A stretch of DNA of 64,000 bases from Burkholderia sp052045245 (GCF_052045245.1 NZ_JBQEON010000016.1:1-64000), one strand, 5' to 3'. Counted from the stretch's first letter, positions 18,491 through 27,737 are shown. Notes: a model not told the origin generated them from the sequence alone. Numbers and translations are program-made.

Positions 18491-20380
18491 GTGGTGCGCT
18501 TTTGGTTCCGATCGACCGGCGGCCTGGCGGGCTGCGCCGTCGCGGCCGTCGCCGTCGCTGCGCTTGCGCGCCCCGCGTTCGCCGACACGGGCGACGACGC
18601 GCCCGTCACGCTCGTCAGCGACGTCCACGTATTCGTGATCCAGCACGACGGTTCGCTCGACGAGCACGACGATTCGACACTGCGCGCGAACGATGCGAAC
18701 GGGATCGACGCGATCGCGCAGCGCTATGTGTGGTTCGACAAGAACCTGGAGAAGGTCGACCTCGTCGCGGCGGAGACGATCGATCGCGACGGCGTCGCGC
18801 ATCCGGTCGGCCCGGACGCTATCCGCGACGTCCAGGAGCCGCGTTCGGCCGGCGCGCCGACCTTCCAGGACGGACTGCTGCGCACCGTCGTGTTTCCCGG
18901 CGTCGAGGCCGGATCCAGCACGCGCATCGCGTTTCGCAAGTCACGCACGAAGCCGGTCAACGCGGGCTACTTCGGCTACTACGTCGAGCCGTCGCGCGAG
19001 CCGGTGGAGCATCAGCGGCTGATCTTCGACGTGCCGGCCGACCTGCCGCTGCATGCGGATGCACGCGGCTACGTTGCGCTGCCGCCCGTCACGGAGAACG
19101 GCCGCACCCGCTACGAATTCGACTACCGGCATGGCCCGTACGATCGCATCGAGAGCGGCGCGGTCGGCTATCCGACTTACGGCGACCGGCTCGTGGTGTC
19201 CACGCTGCCCGACTATGCGGCGTTCGCCGCGCGCTACCGCAATGCGGCCGTCGACCCGAGCGCGAACGATCCGGCCGTGGTGCAACTGGCGCGCGCACTG
19301 ACTGCCGGCGCGGCCGATCCGCACGAGCAGGCGCGCATCCTGTACGACTGGGTGCAGGCGAACGTGCGTTACGTCGCGCTTTTCCTCGGCGAGACGGCCG
19401 CCGCGCCGCATCGCGTGACCGACATCCTGCGCAACCGCTACGGCGACTGCAAGGATCACGTCGCGCTGTTCGGCGCGTTGCTCGCGGCGGTCGGCATCCG
19501 CAGCGAACCGGTGCTGATCAATCTCGGGTCGGTGTACACGTTGCCGTCGGTGCCCGGTTACGGCGGCGGCGCGATCAATCACGCGATCACGTGGCTGCCG
19601 GATCTCGGCCTGTACGCGGATACCACGACGGGCGGCATCGCGTTCGGCGACCTGCCGCCGATCGTGATGGACCGGCCTGCGCTGCTGGTCGACACCGGCG
19701 TGCTGTCGCGCACGCCGGCCACGCAACCGAAGCGCCGCACCGCACGTGTGGAGATCGATGCCGCGCAGCCCGGTGCCGCGCGGTTTCACGCGCTCGTCGA
19801 GGACGACGGCTGGACCGCCGAGCTCGAACGCACGCTGTTTCGCCGCGCGCCGCCGGACCGCATCCGGCAGCTCGCGAACGAACGTCTGCGGCAAAGCGGG
19901 CTGCGCGGCCGCGCGCAGATTGCGACGAGCGATCGCCGTGCGACGGACGGGCCGTTCGACGTGACGTATGCCGGCACGCTCGACCACTTCGTGTGGCCGG
20001 ACGGCACGACCGCCGTACCCGCGCTGTCGAGCCTCACGGGCGGCATCGCGACGCAGGTCGAGCGCTGGCTGGCCGAACCGGTGCGCACGCAGCCGTGGGC
20101 CTGCCTCGACGGCACGTTCGACGAGACCGGCCAGATCGCGCTGCCGGCCGGCGTCGCGGTGACCGATCTGCCGGCCGATACGGCCGTGCACGACCGCTTC
20201 GTCGACTTCACGTCGCATTACGTATTCGACGCGGCCGCGCACGTCGTGCAGGTCACGCGCCGGATGACGGCGGCGTTCGGCCGCCAGGTCTGCACGGCCG
20301 ACGAATTCACGGCGCTGCGCACGTCGCTGGAACGGATCGAACGCGACACGCAGGCGCAGATCGTCGTGCGGGCCAGGTAA
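18491..20380 (+). CDS. Periplasmic DUF3857/transglutaminase-like protein
   Basis: A 629-residue protein with an N-terminal signal peptide (ending RPAFA). An N-terminal DUF3857-type beta domain covers about 30-250. A transglutaminase-like core follows, with Cys320 in RYGDCKDH, His364 in INHAITW and Asp377 in YADTTTG, an intact Cys-His-Asp triad. Such proteins are usually periplasmic and may act as peptidases or crosslinkers; the substrate is unknown. I prefer the GTG at 18491, which has a GGAGA site upstream and opens directly into the signal peptide. A tiny gene follows on the same strand. Confidence 0.82.
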   Translation: MVRFWFRSTGGLAGCAVAAVAVAALARPAFADTGDDAPVTLVSDVHVFVIQHDGSLDEHDDSTLRANDANGIDAIAQRYVWFDKNLEKVDLVAAETIDRDGVAHPVGPDAIRDVQEPRSAGAPTFQDGLLRTVVFPGVEAGSSTRIAFRKSRTKPVNAGYFGYYVEPSREPVEHQRLIFDVPADLPLHADARGYVALPPVTENGRTRYEFDYRHGPYDRIESGAVGYPTYGDRLVVSTLPDYAAFAARYRNAAVDPSANDPAVVQLARALTAGAADPHEQARILYDWVQANVRYVALFLGETAAAPHRVTDILRNRYGDCKDHVALFGALLAAVGIRSEPVLINLGSVYTLPSVPGYGGGAINHAITWLPDLGLYADTTTGGIAFGDLPPIVMDRPALLVDTGVLSRTPATQPKRRTARVEIDAAQPGAARFHALVEDDGWTAELERTLFRRAPPDRIRQLANERLRQSGLRGRAQIATSDRRATDGPFDVTYAGTLDHFVWPDGTTAVPALSSLTGGIATQVERWLAEPVRTQPWACLDGTFDETGQIALPAGVAVTDLPADTAVHDRFVDFTSHYVFDAAAHVVQVTRRMTAAFGRQVCTADEFTALRTSLERIERDTQAQIVVRAR

Positions 20381-20481
20381 CGTTGAACGCCCGACGTCGA
20401 GCGCGGGGCATGCGGTGCCCGGCACGGCCGGACACGCGACCGGACACGCGGCCGAACCCGGCCGACGCACAGGAGAGGAAC

Positions 20482-20649
20482 ATGACTGAACGGGAACACG
20501 AGATCGCCGATCTGTCGAAGGATTTGCTGGGCCGGATCGTGCAGGGCGCGATGACGAACGGCGCGCCGGTGGATGCGCAACAGTGTGCGGTGCTGGCCGT
20601 GCAGTGCGCGACGGCGCTGATGGACGAGCTCGACGCGCGCAGCGGGTGA
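20482..20649 (+). CDS. Hypothetical 55-residue protein
   Basis: A short gene beginning MTEREHEIADLSKDLLGR with an excellent ribosome site (AGGAGAGGA) seven bases before the ATG. It is predicted to be cytoplasmic and largely helical (NGAPVDAQQCAVLAVQC then ATALMDEL). It lies 101 bases after the transglutaminase-like gene and may be cotranscribed. I do not recognise the family. Confidence 0.65.
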   Translation: MTEREHEIADLSKDLLGRIVQGAMTNGAPVDAQQCAVLAVQCATALMDELDARSG

Positions 20650-20773
20650 GCGGAATCGTCACGGGCGGCGGCGGAGCGGGTAATACGGCAGGCGATACGG
20701 CTGGCCATACAGCGGCGGCCCGACAGGCGTTCGCATCGCCTCGCGTCGCGCATCGCGCGTGAAGCGTGACACG

Positions 20774-21808
20774 TCACACGTCGGCGTGCGTGTCGCTTTC
20801 CGCTCGCACCGCGCCCGGCGACTGCCCGACCACGCGCTTGAACGCGCGGCTGAACGCGGCGAGCGACCCGTAGCCGAGCCGGTACGCGACGGCTTCGATC
20901 GTCTCGCGGTCGCGCGTGATCCACTGCGCGGCGAGCCGCATCCGCAGTTCGGTCAGGTAACGCACCGGCGTCATCCCGGTGGCCGCGAGAAAGCGCTCGG
21001 CGAACACCGAGCGCGACACACCCGCTTCGGCGGCGAGTTCCGCGACGCTCCAGTTGCGCCCCGGATCGCGGTGCAGCGCGACGATCGCGCGGCCGAGCTT
21101 CGGTTCGCGCAGCGCCTGCACCCAGCCGGTTGCGTCGCCGCATCCGCATTCGACCCAGCCGCGCACGATGAACGCGGCGACCACGTCCGCGAGCCGCGCG
21201 AGGATGCCCGCGAAGCCCGCGCGCGCGGAGCACGATTCGCGCTCCATCGCGTCGAGCATCGGGCGGATTTCCGGGTAGCGTGCGAGTAGCGTGCCGACGT
21301 GCATGAACGCCGGCATCGTGCCGACGAGCGGCTGCATGCCGCCGAGATCGAGTTCCATGCAGGCGCTGAAGATCAGCGCATCGCCGGCGCCCGGCTGCGT
21401 CGCCGCGCACGACGTCGCGCCCACCGACGCGACCGTGTCGCAGATCGTCGCGGCCTCGAACCCGCCGATCTCGCGGCACGGCGCATCGGGATCGGACATC
21501 AGCGCATGGGTGCGGCCGTGCGGCAGCAGGATCGCGTCGCCGGCCTCGAGCCGCACCGTCGTGCCATCCGCGTCGCGCAACAGCACGGGCCCGCGCCCGA
21601 CGAAATGGAACTGCGCGCGGCCCGGCGCATGGACGAAACTCAGCCCGAACGGCCGCGGCACCTGGATCCGGCGGTACTGCACGCCGCTCAGGCGCATGCC
21701 CAGCAGCAGCTCGCTGACGAGATCGTGCACGTCGGGGACAGGCGGAAGCAGGGGCTCGGCCATTTTGAGATTCGGACGATCGATCAACATAAACGGATTG
21801 TATGTCAT
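20774..21808 (-). CDS. AraC-family regulator with cupin sensor
   Basis: A 344-residue regulator with an N-terminal cupin-like domain (about 30-200, including GDAILLPHGRTH) and a C-terminal AraC double helix-turn-helix (NWSVAELAAEAGVSRSVF, AVAYRLGYGSLAAFSRAFKR). It is divergent from an MFS exporter with only 70 bases between the genes, so control of that exporter is likely. Three possible starts exist (21808, 21790, 21763); I report the longest because none has a clear ribosome site. Confidence 0.88.
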   Translation of the reverse strand: MTYNPFMLIDRPNLKMAEPLLPPVPDVHDLVSELLLGMRLSGVQYRRIQVPRPFGLSFVHAPGRAQFHFVGRGPVLLRDADGTTVRLEAGDAILLPHGRTHALMSDPDAPCREIGGFEAATICDTVASVGATSCAATQPGAGDALIFSACMELDLGGMQPLVGTMPAFMHVGTLLARYPEIRPMLDAMERESCSARAGFAGILARLADVVAAFIVRGWVECGCGDATGWVQALREPKLGRAIVALHRDPGRNWSVAELAAEAGVSRSVFAERFLAATGMTPVRYLTELRMRLAAQWITRDRETIEAVAYRLGYGSLAAFSRAFKRVVGQSPGAVRAESDTHADV

Positions 21809-21878
21809 AGACCGTCCTGATGCGGTTCCTTACGATGAGCCCTCATCCGTACTTTCCCTAAACGACTCGGACCGACGC

Positions 21879-23090
21879 ATGAATCCCGGAATCTCTTCTG
21901 CCGCCTCCACGGCGGCGCCCCGCGAACCGGCCTGGGGCGCCGTCCTTGCGATGACGCTCGGCGTGTTCGGCCTCGTCACCGCCGAATTCCTGCCCGCGAG
22001 CCTGCTGACGCCGATGGCCGACAGCCTCGGCGTGACCGAAGGCGTGGCCGGTCAGGCCGTCACGGCCACCGCGACGGTGGCGCTCGTCACGAGCCTGCTG
22101 ATCTCGGCGCTGACGCGCACGATCGACCGGCGCCGCGTGCTGCTCGCGTTCTCGGTGCTGCTCGTCGCATCGAATCTCGCGGTCGCGTTCGCGCCCGACC
22201 TGACCACGCTGCTGATCGGCCGCGTCGTGCTCGGCGTCGCGCTCGGCGGCTTCTGGACGATGGCGACCGCCACCGCGATGCGGCTCGTGCCGACCGCGCT
22301 GGTGCCGCGCGCGCTGTCGATCATCTTCAGCGGCGTGGCGGTCGCGACGATCGCGTCGGCGCCGATGGGCAGCTACTTCGGGCACCTGATCGGCTGGCGC
22401 AACGTGTTCCTGATCGCGGCCGGGCTCGGCGGCATCGCGTTCGTGTCGCAGGTGATGACGCTGCCGTCGATGCCGCCGAGCGGCACGACGCGGCTGCGCA
22501 CGCTCGTCGACGTGCTGCGCCGGCCGACCGTCGGCCTCGGGATGTTCGCGACGATCCTCGTGTTCACCGGGCATTTCGCGTTCTTCACGTATCTGCGGCC
22601 GTTCCTCGAGCAGGTGGCCGGCGTCGGCGTGAACGGGCTGTCGGCGATCCTGCTTGGCTACGGGATCGCGAACTTCGTCGGCACGTCGCTCGCGGGCCGC
22701 GTGCTCGAACACCGGTTGCGGCCGATGCTGATCGGGATGCCGGCGCTGATGGTCGTGCTCGGCGTGGCGCTCGTCGCGCTCGGCCGCGCGCCGATGATCG
22801 ACGCGGTGCTCGTCGCGTTGTGGGGGATGGCGTTCGGCGGCGTGCCGGTCGCGTGGTCGACGTGGGTCACGCGCACCGTGCCCGATGAAGCCGAGAGCGC
22901 GGGCGGGCTGATCGTCGCGGCGATCCAGCTCGCGATCGCGACGGGGGCGGCGGCGGGCGGCGTCGTGTTCGACGCGAACGGCGCGGGCGGCGTGTTCCTG
23001 AGTGCGGCCGCGGTGCTGGCCGTCGCGGTCGCGACGATCGTGACGGGCGTGCCGAAGCGGGTCGGCGTGGCGACGGCATTGGCCGAGTGA
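21879..23090 (+). CDS. MFS exporter, DHA1 family
   Basis: A 403-residue protein with 12 membrane segments. Helix 1 is VFGLVTAEFLPASLLTPMA and the helix 4 region is GRVVLGVALGGFWTMATATAMRLVP, typical of the DHA1 group that includes NepI, AraJ and related nucleoside, sugar or drug exporters. The divergent AraC regulator suggests an inducible efflux role. The ATG at 21879 is the start of the conserved N-terminus. Confidence 0.87.
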   Translation: MNPGISSAASTAAPREPAWGAVLAMTLGVFGLVTAEFLPASLLTPMADSLGVTEGVAGQAVTATATVALVTSLLISALTRTIDRRRVLLAFSVLLVASNLAVAFAPDLTTLLIGRVVLGVALGGFWTMATATAMRLVPTALVPRALSIIFSGVAVATIASAPMGSYFGHLIGWRNVFLIAAGLGGIAFVSQVMTLPSMPPSGTTRLRTLVDVLRRPTVGLGMFATILVFTGHFAFFTYLRPFLEQVAGVGVNGLSAILLGYGIANFVGTSLAGRVLEHRLRPMLIGMPALMVVLGVALVALGRAPMIDAVLVALWGMAFGGVPVAWSTWVTRTVPDEAESAGGLIVAAIQLAIATGAAAGGVVFDANGAGGVFLSAAAVLAVAVATIVTGVPKRVGVATALAE

Positions 23091-23134
23091 CGGATCGCGG
23101 CAGGCCGACGCGCGATCGCGCATCGGCTCGCCGC

Positions 23135-23980
23135 TCAGCGCGTCGGTGCGTGTGTGTCGAGTAACTGCCGGTGACGCGTTTCGGTGGCGTCGTCCGCGGG
23201 GAACATGCATTCCATGCGCAGTTCCTGAGCGGCGGCGCTTTGCGGCGTGCCGACCGTCGTGATCAGCGAGAAATAACGTAGCACGACGCCTTCGTGGATG
23301 AAGCTGACCGGAATCACGGGCGTCGACGGTACGGCGGCCGGTATCGGCGGTGTTTTCCAGTTACGCGGGGCATCCGGGCTGGCGAGCAGTTCGTCGAGCA
23401 GCCGCTGCGTGCCGTCGTCGATCACGTGGCCGACCGATTCGCGATACACGCGCTGCAGCAGGCTGCGCGACACGCTGTCCCAGTCGGCCACGAACGGCTG
23501 CATGCCGGACGGATCGAACATCAGGCGCAGCAGGTTGCGCGGGCCTGCGCGTGCGGCCATGTCGATGAAGCAGCCGAAAAAGCGTGGCGCCGCATCGTTG
23601 GTCATCAGCACGTTCCAGTGCCGGTCCATGACGATCGCAGGGAACGGGTCATGCTGGCGAACGACCCGTTCGAGCGCGCGGATCACGCCATCCATCTCCT
23701 CCGCGTCCCACGGCGCTTCCGAATACACGGGTGCGTACCCGGCGGCGAGCAGCAACGCGTTGCGCTCGCGCAGCGGCACGTCCAGCGTCTGCGCGAGGGT
23801 CAGCAGCGTATCGCGGCCGGGCACGCTGCGCCCGCTTTCGATGAAGCTGATCTGGCGCTGCGAGATGCCGGCGTCGAACGACAGGTCAAGCTGGCTCACG
23901 CCGCGCAGGTCGCGCCAGTAGCGCAACAGCCGGCCCAGTTCATGCGGCGGCGCTTTCGGATCGTTGCAGTCGGGGTTCAT
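23135..23980 (-). CDS. XRE-family regulator with MmyB-like ligand domain
   Basis: A 281-residue regulator. Residues 10-65 form an XRE helix-turn-helix (LGRLLRYWRDLRGVSQLDLS, ISQRQISFIESGRSVPGRDT). The rest matches the MmyB-like PAS-type domain (AGYAPVYSE, AIVMDRHWNVLMTNDAA) that binds fatty-acid-like ligands in related proteins. It follows the CMD-family gene by 48 bases on the same strand and probably regulates that small operon through the palindrome at 24664. Confidence 0.88.
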   Translation of the reverse strand: MNPDCNDPKAPPHELGRLLRYWRDLRGVSQLDLSFDAGISQRQISFIESGRSVPGRDTLLTLAQTLDVPLRERNALLLAAGYAPVYSEAPWDAEEMDGVIRALERVVRQHDPFPAIVMDRHWNVLMTNDAAPRFFGCFIDMAARAGPRNLLRLMFDPSGMQPFVADWDSVSRSLLQRVYRESVGHVIDDGTQRLLDELLASPDAPRNWKTPPIPAAVPSTPVIPVSFIHEGVVLRYFSLITTVGTPQSAAAQELRMECMFPADDATETRHRQLLDTHAPTR

Positions 23981-24028
23981 CGAGTTGTCCTGAGCGTTCC
24001 GTGAGCGACGCCGACGACTATATCGAAT

Positions 24029-24586
24029 TCACGCGGCGCCCGCATGCCATGCGAACGCATCGAACGGTGCTTCGAGTACCGGTCGGGTCACGCTGCCGAC
24101 GTAGTTCGTGATCGTCGATGCGGCGACCACCGCGATCACTTCGAGCAACTGTTCGGCGCTGAACCCGGCGTCGAGGAAACGCTGCCGGTCGGCATCCGCG
24201 ATGCGGCCACGGGTCTCGATCAGCGTGCGCGCCAGTGTCGACAGCGCAGCCAGTTCCCTGTCGTCGGGCACGCCGCCGCGCCTGAGCGCGTCGACGTTGG
24301 CGGCATGCACGCCCTGTTGCAATGCGAGCGCGGTGTGGAATGCGACCGGCCATTCGCTCGCGTTCGTGACCGCGTTGGTGAGCAGCAGCGTCTGGATCTG
24401 TGGCTCGGTGAGGCTGCTCGCGTGCACGCGTTCGAACAGGCCGATGAAGCCGTTGATCAGCACCGGCGACGCAGCCATGGCCGCAGCGATGTTCGGGACC
24501 GCGCCGAAGATATTCCGAAGTTGCTCGAGGACAGGCTTCGACTCGGCAGGAGCCGAGTCGATCGTATGAAGCGGATAGCGGGACAT
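24029..24586 (-). CDS. Carboxymuconolactone decarboxylase (AhpD-like) family protein
   Basis: A 185-residue all-helical CMD-family protein. The usual redox/proton-relay region is TNAVTNASEWPVAFHTA, where the histidine is kept but the CxxC of AhpD peroxidase partners is absent; the whole protein has no cysteine. It therefore cannot act as a thiol peroxidase reductase. The ATG at 24586 has an AGGAGG site. It forms an operon with the XRE regulator downstream and has a perfect palindrome upstream. Confidence 0.82.
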   Translation of the reverse strand: MSRYPLHTIDSAPAESKPVLEQLRNIFGAVPNIAAAMAASPVLINGFIGLFERVHASSLTEPQIQTLLLTNAVTNASEWPVAFHTALALQQGVHAANVDALRRGGVPDDRELAALSTLARTLIETRGRIADADRQRFLDAGFSAEQLLEVIAVVAASTITNYVGSVTRPVLEAPFDAFAWHAGAA

Positions 24587-24663
24587 GACGCCTCCTGGGC
24601 GATGAGCGCCGCCGGAATGGCGGCGCGACACCTGAAGCGTAGGGACGGTCGTGTCGCGCGCCA

Positions 24664-24680
24664 ATTACATCGGATGTAAT
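24664..24680. promoter_or_regulatory. Perfect palindromic operator ATTACATC-G-GATGTAAT
   Basis: A 17-base inverted repeat with a single central G lies 78-94 bases upstream of the CMD-family start (leftward gene). Its strength and position make it a good binding site for the XRE regulator encoded by the second gene of the operon. The regulator-site pairing is inferred. Confidence 0.6.
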
Positions 24681-24706
24681 CGTCCGCTAGCCGTCCCGGG
24701 AAGCGG

Positions 24707-25474
24707 CTAGCCGCCGTGCTTCACCACTGCCGCAAGCGCCCTCATCGCCTGCATGTAAGGGTACGGCCCGTGACTGATGCGTGCGACGCCGTATTCCGCG
24801 AGTTCGGCGAGCGTCGGCGTTTCCGAAACGCGCATGATGTTCACGGGCAGCGGCGATGCGGCCGTCAGCGCGCGAATCAGCGCCGGCGAACGCAGGCCCG
24901 GCACGAACAGGCCGTCGGCGCCGGCCGCCGCGTAAGCGCGGGCGCGCGTCAGCACGTCGTCGAGCAGCCGTTCGTCGTGCGTGTCGGCCGCGGCCTTGAA
25001 GAACACGTCGGTGCGCGCGTTGATGAAGTAGCCAATCTCCGCGCGATCGGCCGCCTGTCGCGCCGCCGCGAGACGCGTGGCCGCGTCGTCGACGGTGCGA
25101 AGTTCGCCCGTCGCCGGAAAACTGTCCTCGAGATTGCAGCCGATCGCGCCGGCTTCGATGCTGCGCGCGATCGTGTCGGCGACATCCTCCAGCCGCTCGC
25201 CATATCCGCTCTCCAGATCGACGGTGACGGGCAGGTCGGTCGCCTGCGCGATCCGCGCGAGCACTTCCATCACGAGCGCTTTCGGCATCTGCTCGCCGTC
25301 GACGAAACCGTTCGCGGCCGAGACCGACCAGCTGCCGGTCGCCAGCGCGACACCGCCTGCGTCGGCAACCGTGCGCGCGCTGCCGGCGTCCCATACGTTG
25401 AACAGCGCGAGCGGCCGGCCCGCACGGTGAAGCGAACGGAAATACGCGGCTTTTTCCTTGTTATTGCTGCTCAT
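24707..25474 (-). CDS. Isocitrate lyase/PEP-mutase superfamily enzyme
   Basis: A 255-residue TIM-barrel protein. Conserved blocks are FNVWDAGSARTVADAGG, LPVTVDLESGYGE, CNLEDSF and NARTDVFF, which carry the metal- and substrate-binding residues of the phosphonomutase/isocitrate-lyase superfamily. Reactions in this group include oxaloacetate decarboxylation and carboxyphosphonate or 2-methylisocitrate chemistry; the substrate is unknown. Its start overlaps the end of the upstream reductase-like gene by 14 bases, so they are cotranscribed. Confidence 0.85.
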   Translation of the reverse strand: MSSNNKEKAAYFRSLHRAGRPLALFNVWDAGSARTVADAGGVALATGSWSVSAANGFVDGEQMPKALVMEVLARIAQATDLPVTVDLESGYGERLEDVADTIARSIEAGAIGCNLEDSFPATGELRTVDDAATRLAAARQAADRAEIGYFINARTDVFFKAAADTHDERLLDDVLTRARAYAAAGADGLFVPGLRSPALIRALTAASPLPVNIMRVSETPTLAELAEYGVARISHGPYPYMQAMRALAAVVKHGG

Positions 25475-26516
25475 GTTCGTCCCTCGGGTTGAAATTCAAA
25501 TCGGTAGCGATCCCGAACGATACGTCGATCGTGTCGAGCGCCGCGAGGAACGCGCGCGCATCGAACAGCTCGCCGAGGCTGCGCACGCCGCCCGACGTCA
25601 GCGTCCGGCCGCTCAGCAGGCGGACCGTCGCTTCGACGATGATCGGCGCGCTGACCGCATAGATATCGCGTCCCGACGCGGTGGCGCGATGCGTGATGCC
25701 GTTCTGCACGACGACGGCGTCCATCGCGAACTGCTGCGCCGAGCGGCCGAGCGCGTCGACCGGTTGCGGCGGCGGCGTGCCGGCATCGCGCACGTCGCGC
25801 AGCGCGAGCGTCGCGAGCCAGGACTCGATCGTATCGATGCGCAGATGACGCGCGAGTGTCATCACTTCGGAAAACGGCAGCAGCGTCACATCGACGTCGC
25901 CGAGCGGCGCCGGGAACGGCCACATGCGTTCGCGAGCGGTCGACGGCACCGCAGTCGGCTTGCCGTCCTTCTGGATCAGCCGGATCGCGTGATTGCGCTC
26001 GCCGGTCACGCGCGTGCCGTGCGTCGGGTGCCAGCTGTCGAGACCGGTCGCGACGTCGACGCGTTCGATCGGCTGGCGCGGGTCGACGACAGCCGTGACG
26101 AGCAGGTCGGCCAACCCACCGTAGAACGCGGCGGCCGGCACGAGCGTCACGCCGGCGGCGCGCGCGCGGGCATCGCGCTGATCGGTCAGCGCCTGGACGG
26201 ACGGCTGCTCGGCCGTCAGGTCGAGGTACGGAATGCCGGCCCGCAACGCCGCATCGGCGAGCGGCAGCGCGGTATCGAGGTACGGGCCTGCGCAGTTGAT
26301 CACCGCGTGCGCGCCGCGCAATGCGGCGTCGAGCGCGGCCGGATCGTCGACCGACGCGACGCGCCACGGCGCCGCGTCGCTGCCGCCTTGCGCGAGCCGG
26401 GCGGCATCGCGCCCGATGCGGATCGCGCCGAGGCCGCGCCGTTCCAGCTCGGCCAGGACAAACCGCCCGGTGTGACCCGTGGCGCCATACACTGCAACCG
26501 TCATTTGACCGTCCAT
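25461..26516 (-). CDS. Saccharopine-dehydrogenase-like NADP-binding protein
   Basis: A 351-residue oxidoreductase-like protein. It opens with a Rossmann motif (MTVAVYGATGHTGRFVLAEL) and has AHAVINCAGPYLDTALPLAD, typical of the saccharopine dehydrogenase NADP-binding family. A trans-acting enoyl-reductase-like or amino-acid-derived substrate is possible. I chose the ATG at 26516, which has CGGAG seven bases upstream; an earlier TTG and a later ATG (26504) are alternatives. It leads a two-gene unit divergent from a TetR regulator. Confidence 0.8.
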   Translation of the reverse strand: MDGQMTVAVYGATGHTGRFVLAELERRGLGAIRIGRDAARLAQGGSDAAPWRVASVDDPAALDAALRGAHAVINCAGPYLDTALPLADAALRAGIPYLDLTAEQPSVQALTDQRDARARAAGVTLVPAAAFYGGLADLLVTAVVDPRQPIERVDVATGLDSWHPTHGTRVTGERNHAIRLIQKDGKPTAVPSTARERMWPFPAPLGDVDVTLLPFSEVMTLARHLRIDTIESWLATLALRDVRDAGTPPPQPVDALGRSAQQFAMDAVVVQNGITHRATASGRDIYAVSAPIIVEATVRLLSGRTLTSGGVRSLGELFDARAFLAALDTIDVSFGIATDLNFNPRDEHEQQ

Positions 26517-26527
26517 GATCAACTCCG

Positions 26528-26562
26528 ATACAGATCGGTATGTTTTATAGTACAGACCTGTA
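26528..26562. promoter_or_regulatory. Two tandem TetR-type operators
   Basis: TACAGATCGGTA (26529-26540, within the palindrome ATAC-N6-GTAT) and TACAGACCTGTA (26551-26562, palindromic TACAG-N2-CTGTA) agree at 10 of 12 bases and are 22 bases apart, two helical turns. A leftward TATAAA lies between them. The divergent TetR gene starts at 26635. Confidence 0.6.
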
Positions 26563-26634
26563 GCGTCGTCAACCCCGCGGTGCTATGATCGAATCCACTT
26601 GTGCGGGACAGGCGGCCTTGGCGGCCGGGCTTCG

Positions 26635-27228
26635 ATGAAAAAGGCAACAGACACGAACGGGAGCGCGCCCGATACGCGCGAGCGCATTCTGCAGACGGCC
26701 AGCGCGCTGTTCTATCGGGAAGGCACGCGGGCGGTCGGCGTGGACCTGATCGTCGCGCAGGCAGGCGTCGCGAAGACGAGCCTGTATCGGCACTTCGCGA
26801 CGAAGGACGACCTGATCGAGGCGTTTCTGCTGCGCGAGGACGCGGACTTCTGGGCGCACTGGGACGCGGTGGCCGCGCAGTACCGGCGCACGCCGCGCGA
26901 GGAACTCGATGCGCAACTGCAGTGGATCGGCGAGCGCATCGAGCGTCCCGGGTATCGCGGCTGTCCGCAGATCAACATCGCCGCCGAATACGCGGATGGC
27001 AATCATCCGGCTCGCAAGGTCGCCGTCGCGCACAAGCAGGAAATGCGGCGCCGGCTGACGGAACTGGCCGGCGCGATGGGGATCGACGAACCGGAGACTT
27101 ACGCGCTGCGGCTCGCGACCGTCATCGACGGCGCGCTCAGCAGCGGGCAGGCGCTGCACGCGCACGGGCCGGTGCGCTTCCTGCAGGAGTTCGCGCAACT
27201 GCTGATGCCGAAGAAGGGCAGGAAGTGA
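26635..27228 (+). CDS. TetR-family transcriptional regulator
   Basis: A 197-residue regulator with an N-terminal helix-turn-helix (TRERILQTASALFYREGTRA, VAKTSLYRHFATKDDLIEAF) and a C-terminal ligand domain. It is divergent from the saccharopine-reductase-like/PEP-mutase-like operon, with two palindromic operators between, so it is likely the repressor of that operon and of itself. The ATG at 26635 starts just before the conserved domain. Confidence 0.9.
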   Translation: MKKATDTNGSAPDTRERILQTASALFYREGTRAVGVDLIVAQAGVAKTSLYRHFATKDDLIEAFLLREDADFWAHWDAVAAQYRRTPREELDAQLQWIGERIERPGYRGCPQINIAAEYADGNHPARKVAVAHKQEMRRRLTELAGAMGIDEPETYALRLATVIDGALSSGQALHAHGPVRFLQEFAQLLMPKKGRK

Positions 27229-27246
27229 CGCGCGGGCCGAGCCGTT

Positions 27247-27714
27247 TCAGCCGCGCGTAGCCGGATCCTCCGACAGCGCGCGCAACTGGTCGCGCAACAC
27301 ATCGACTTCTCCCGCCGCGAACGGCCGTTCGATCTCGGCGTGCGCCTGCTGCCACAGTGGAAACGCATCGGCCAGCAGTTGCTGGCCGGCCGGCGTGAGT
27401 TCGAGCAGGCGGCTGCGCTTGTCGTCCGGATCCTGCGCGATCGTGACCAGCCCGCGCCGCTCGAGCGGTTTCAACGCGGCGGTCAGCGTGGTGCGGTCCA
27501 TCGCGAGCAGCGACGCGACCGATTTCATCGGGGCCGGCTTCGGCCGGTTCAGCGACATCAATAGCGAAAACTGGCCGTTGGTGAGATCCAGCGGACGCAG
27601 CACATCGTCGAAGCGGCGCGCGAGTTGACGCGCCGCGCGCTGCATGTGCAGGCACAGGCAGCAATCGCGCACCATCAGCGTCGTTTCGAAGGGGAGCATT
27701 TCTTTGGGTGCCAT
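27247..27714 (-). CDS. MarR-family transcriptional regulator
   Basis: A 155-residue winged-helix regulator. The core is SVASLLAMDRTTLTAALKPL then RRGLVTIAQDPDDKRSRLLE. An N-terminal CCLCLHMQRAAR segment carries three cysteines, a possible redox or metal sensor. It is convergent with the TetR gene and divergent from the YciI-like/GST genes; the palindrome between the latter is a likely target. Confidence 0.9.
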   Translation of the reverse strand: MAPKEMLPFETTLMVRDCCLCLHMQRAARQLARRFDDVLRPLDLTNGQFSLLMSLNRPKPAPMKSVASLLAMDRTTLTAALKPLERRGLVTIAQDPDDKRSRLLELTPAGQQLLADAFPLWQQAHAEIERPFAAGEVDVLRDQLRALSEDPATRG

Positions 27715-27725
27715 GTTGCAATTGT

Positions 27726-27737
27726 GTTGATATCAAC
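27726..27737. promoter_or_regulatory. MarR operator GTTGATATCAAC
   Basis: A perfect 12-base palindrome lies 12 bases upstream of the MarR start codon and 59 bases before the YciI-like gene, in the divergent region. TTGATATCAA-type sites are common MarR targets. Confidence 0.65.
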
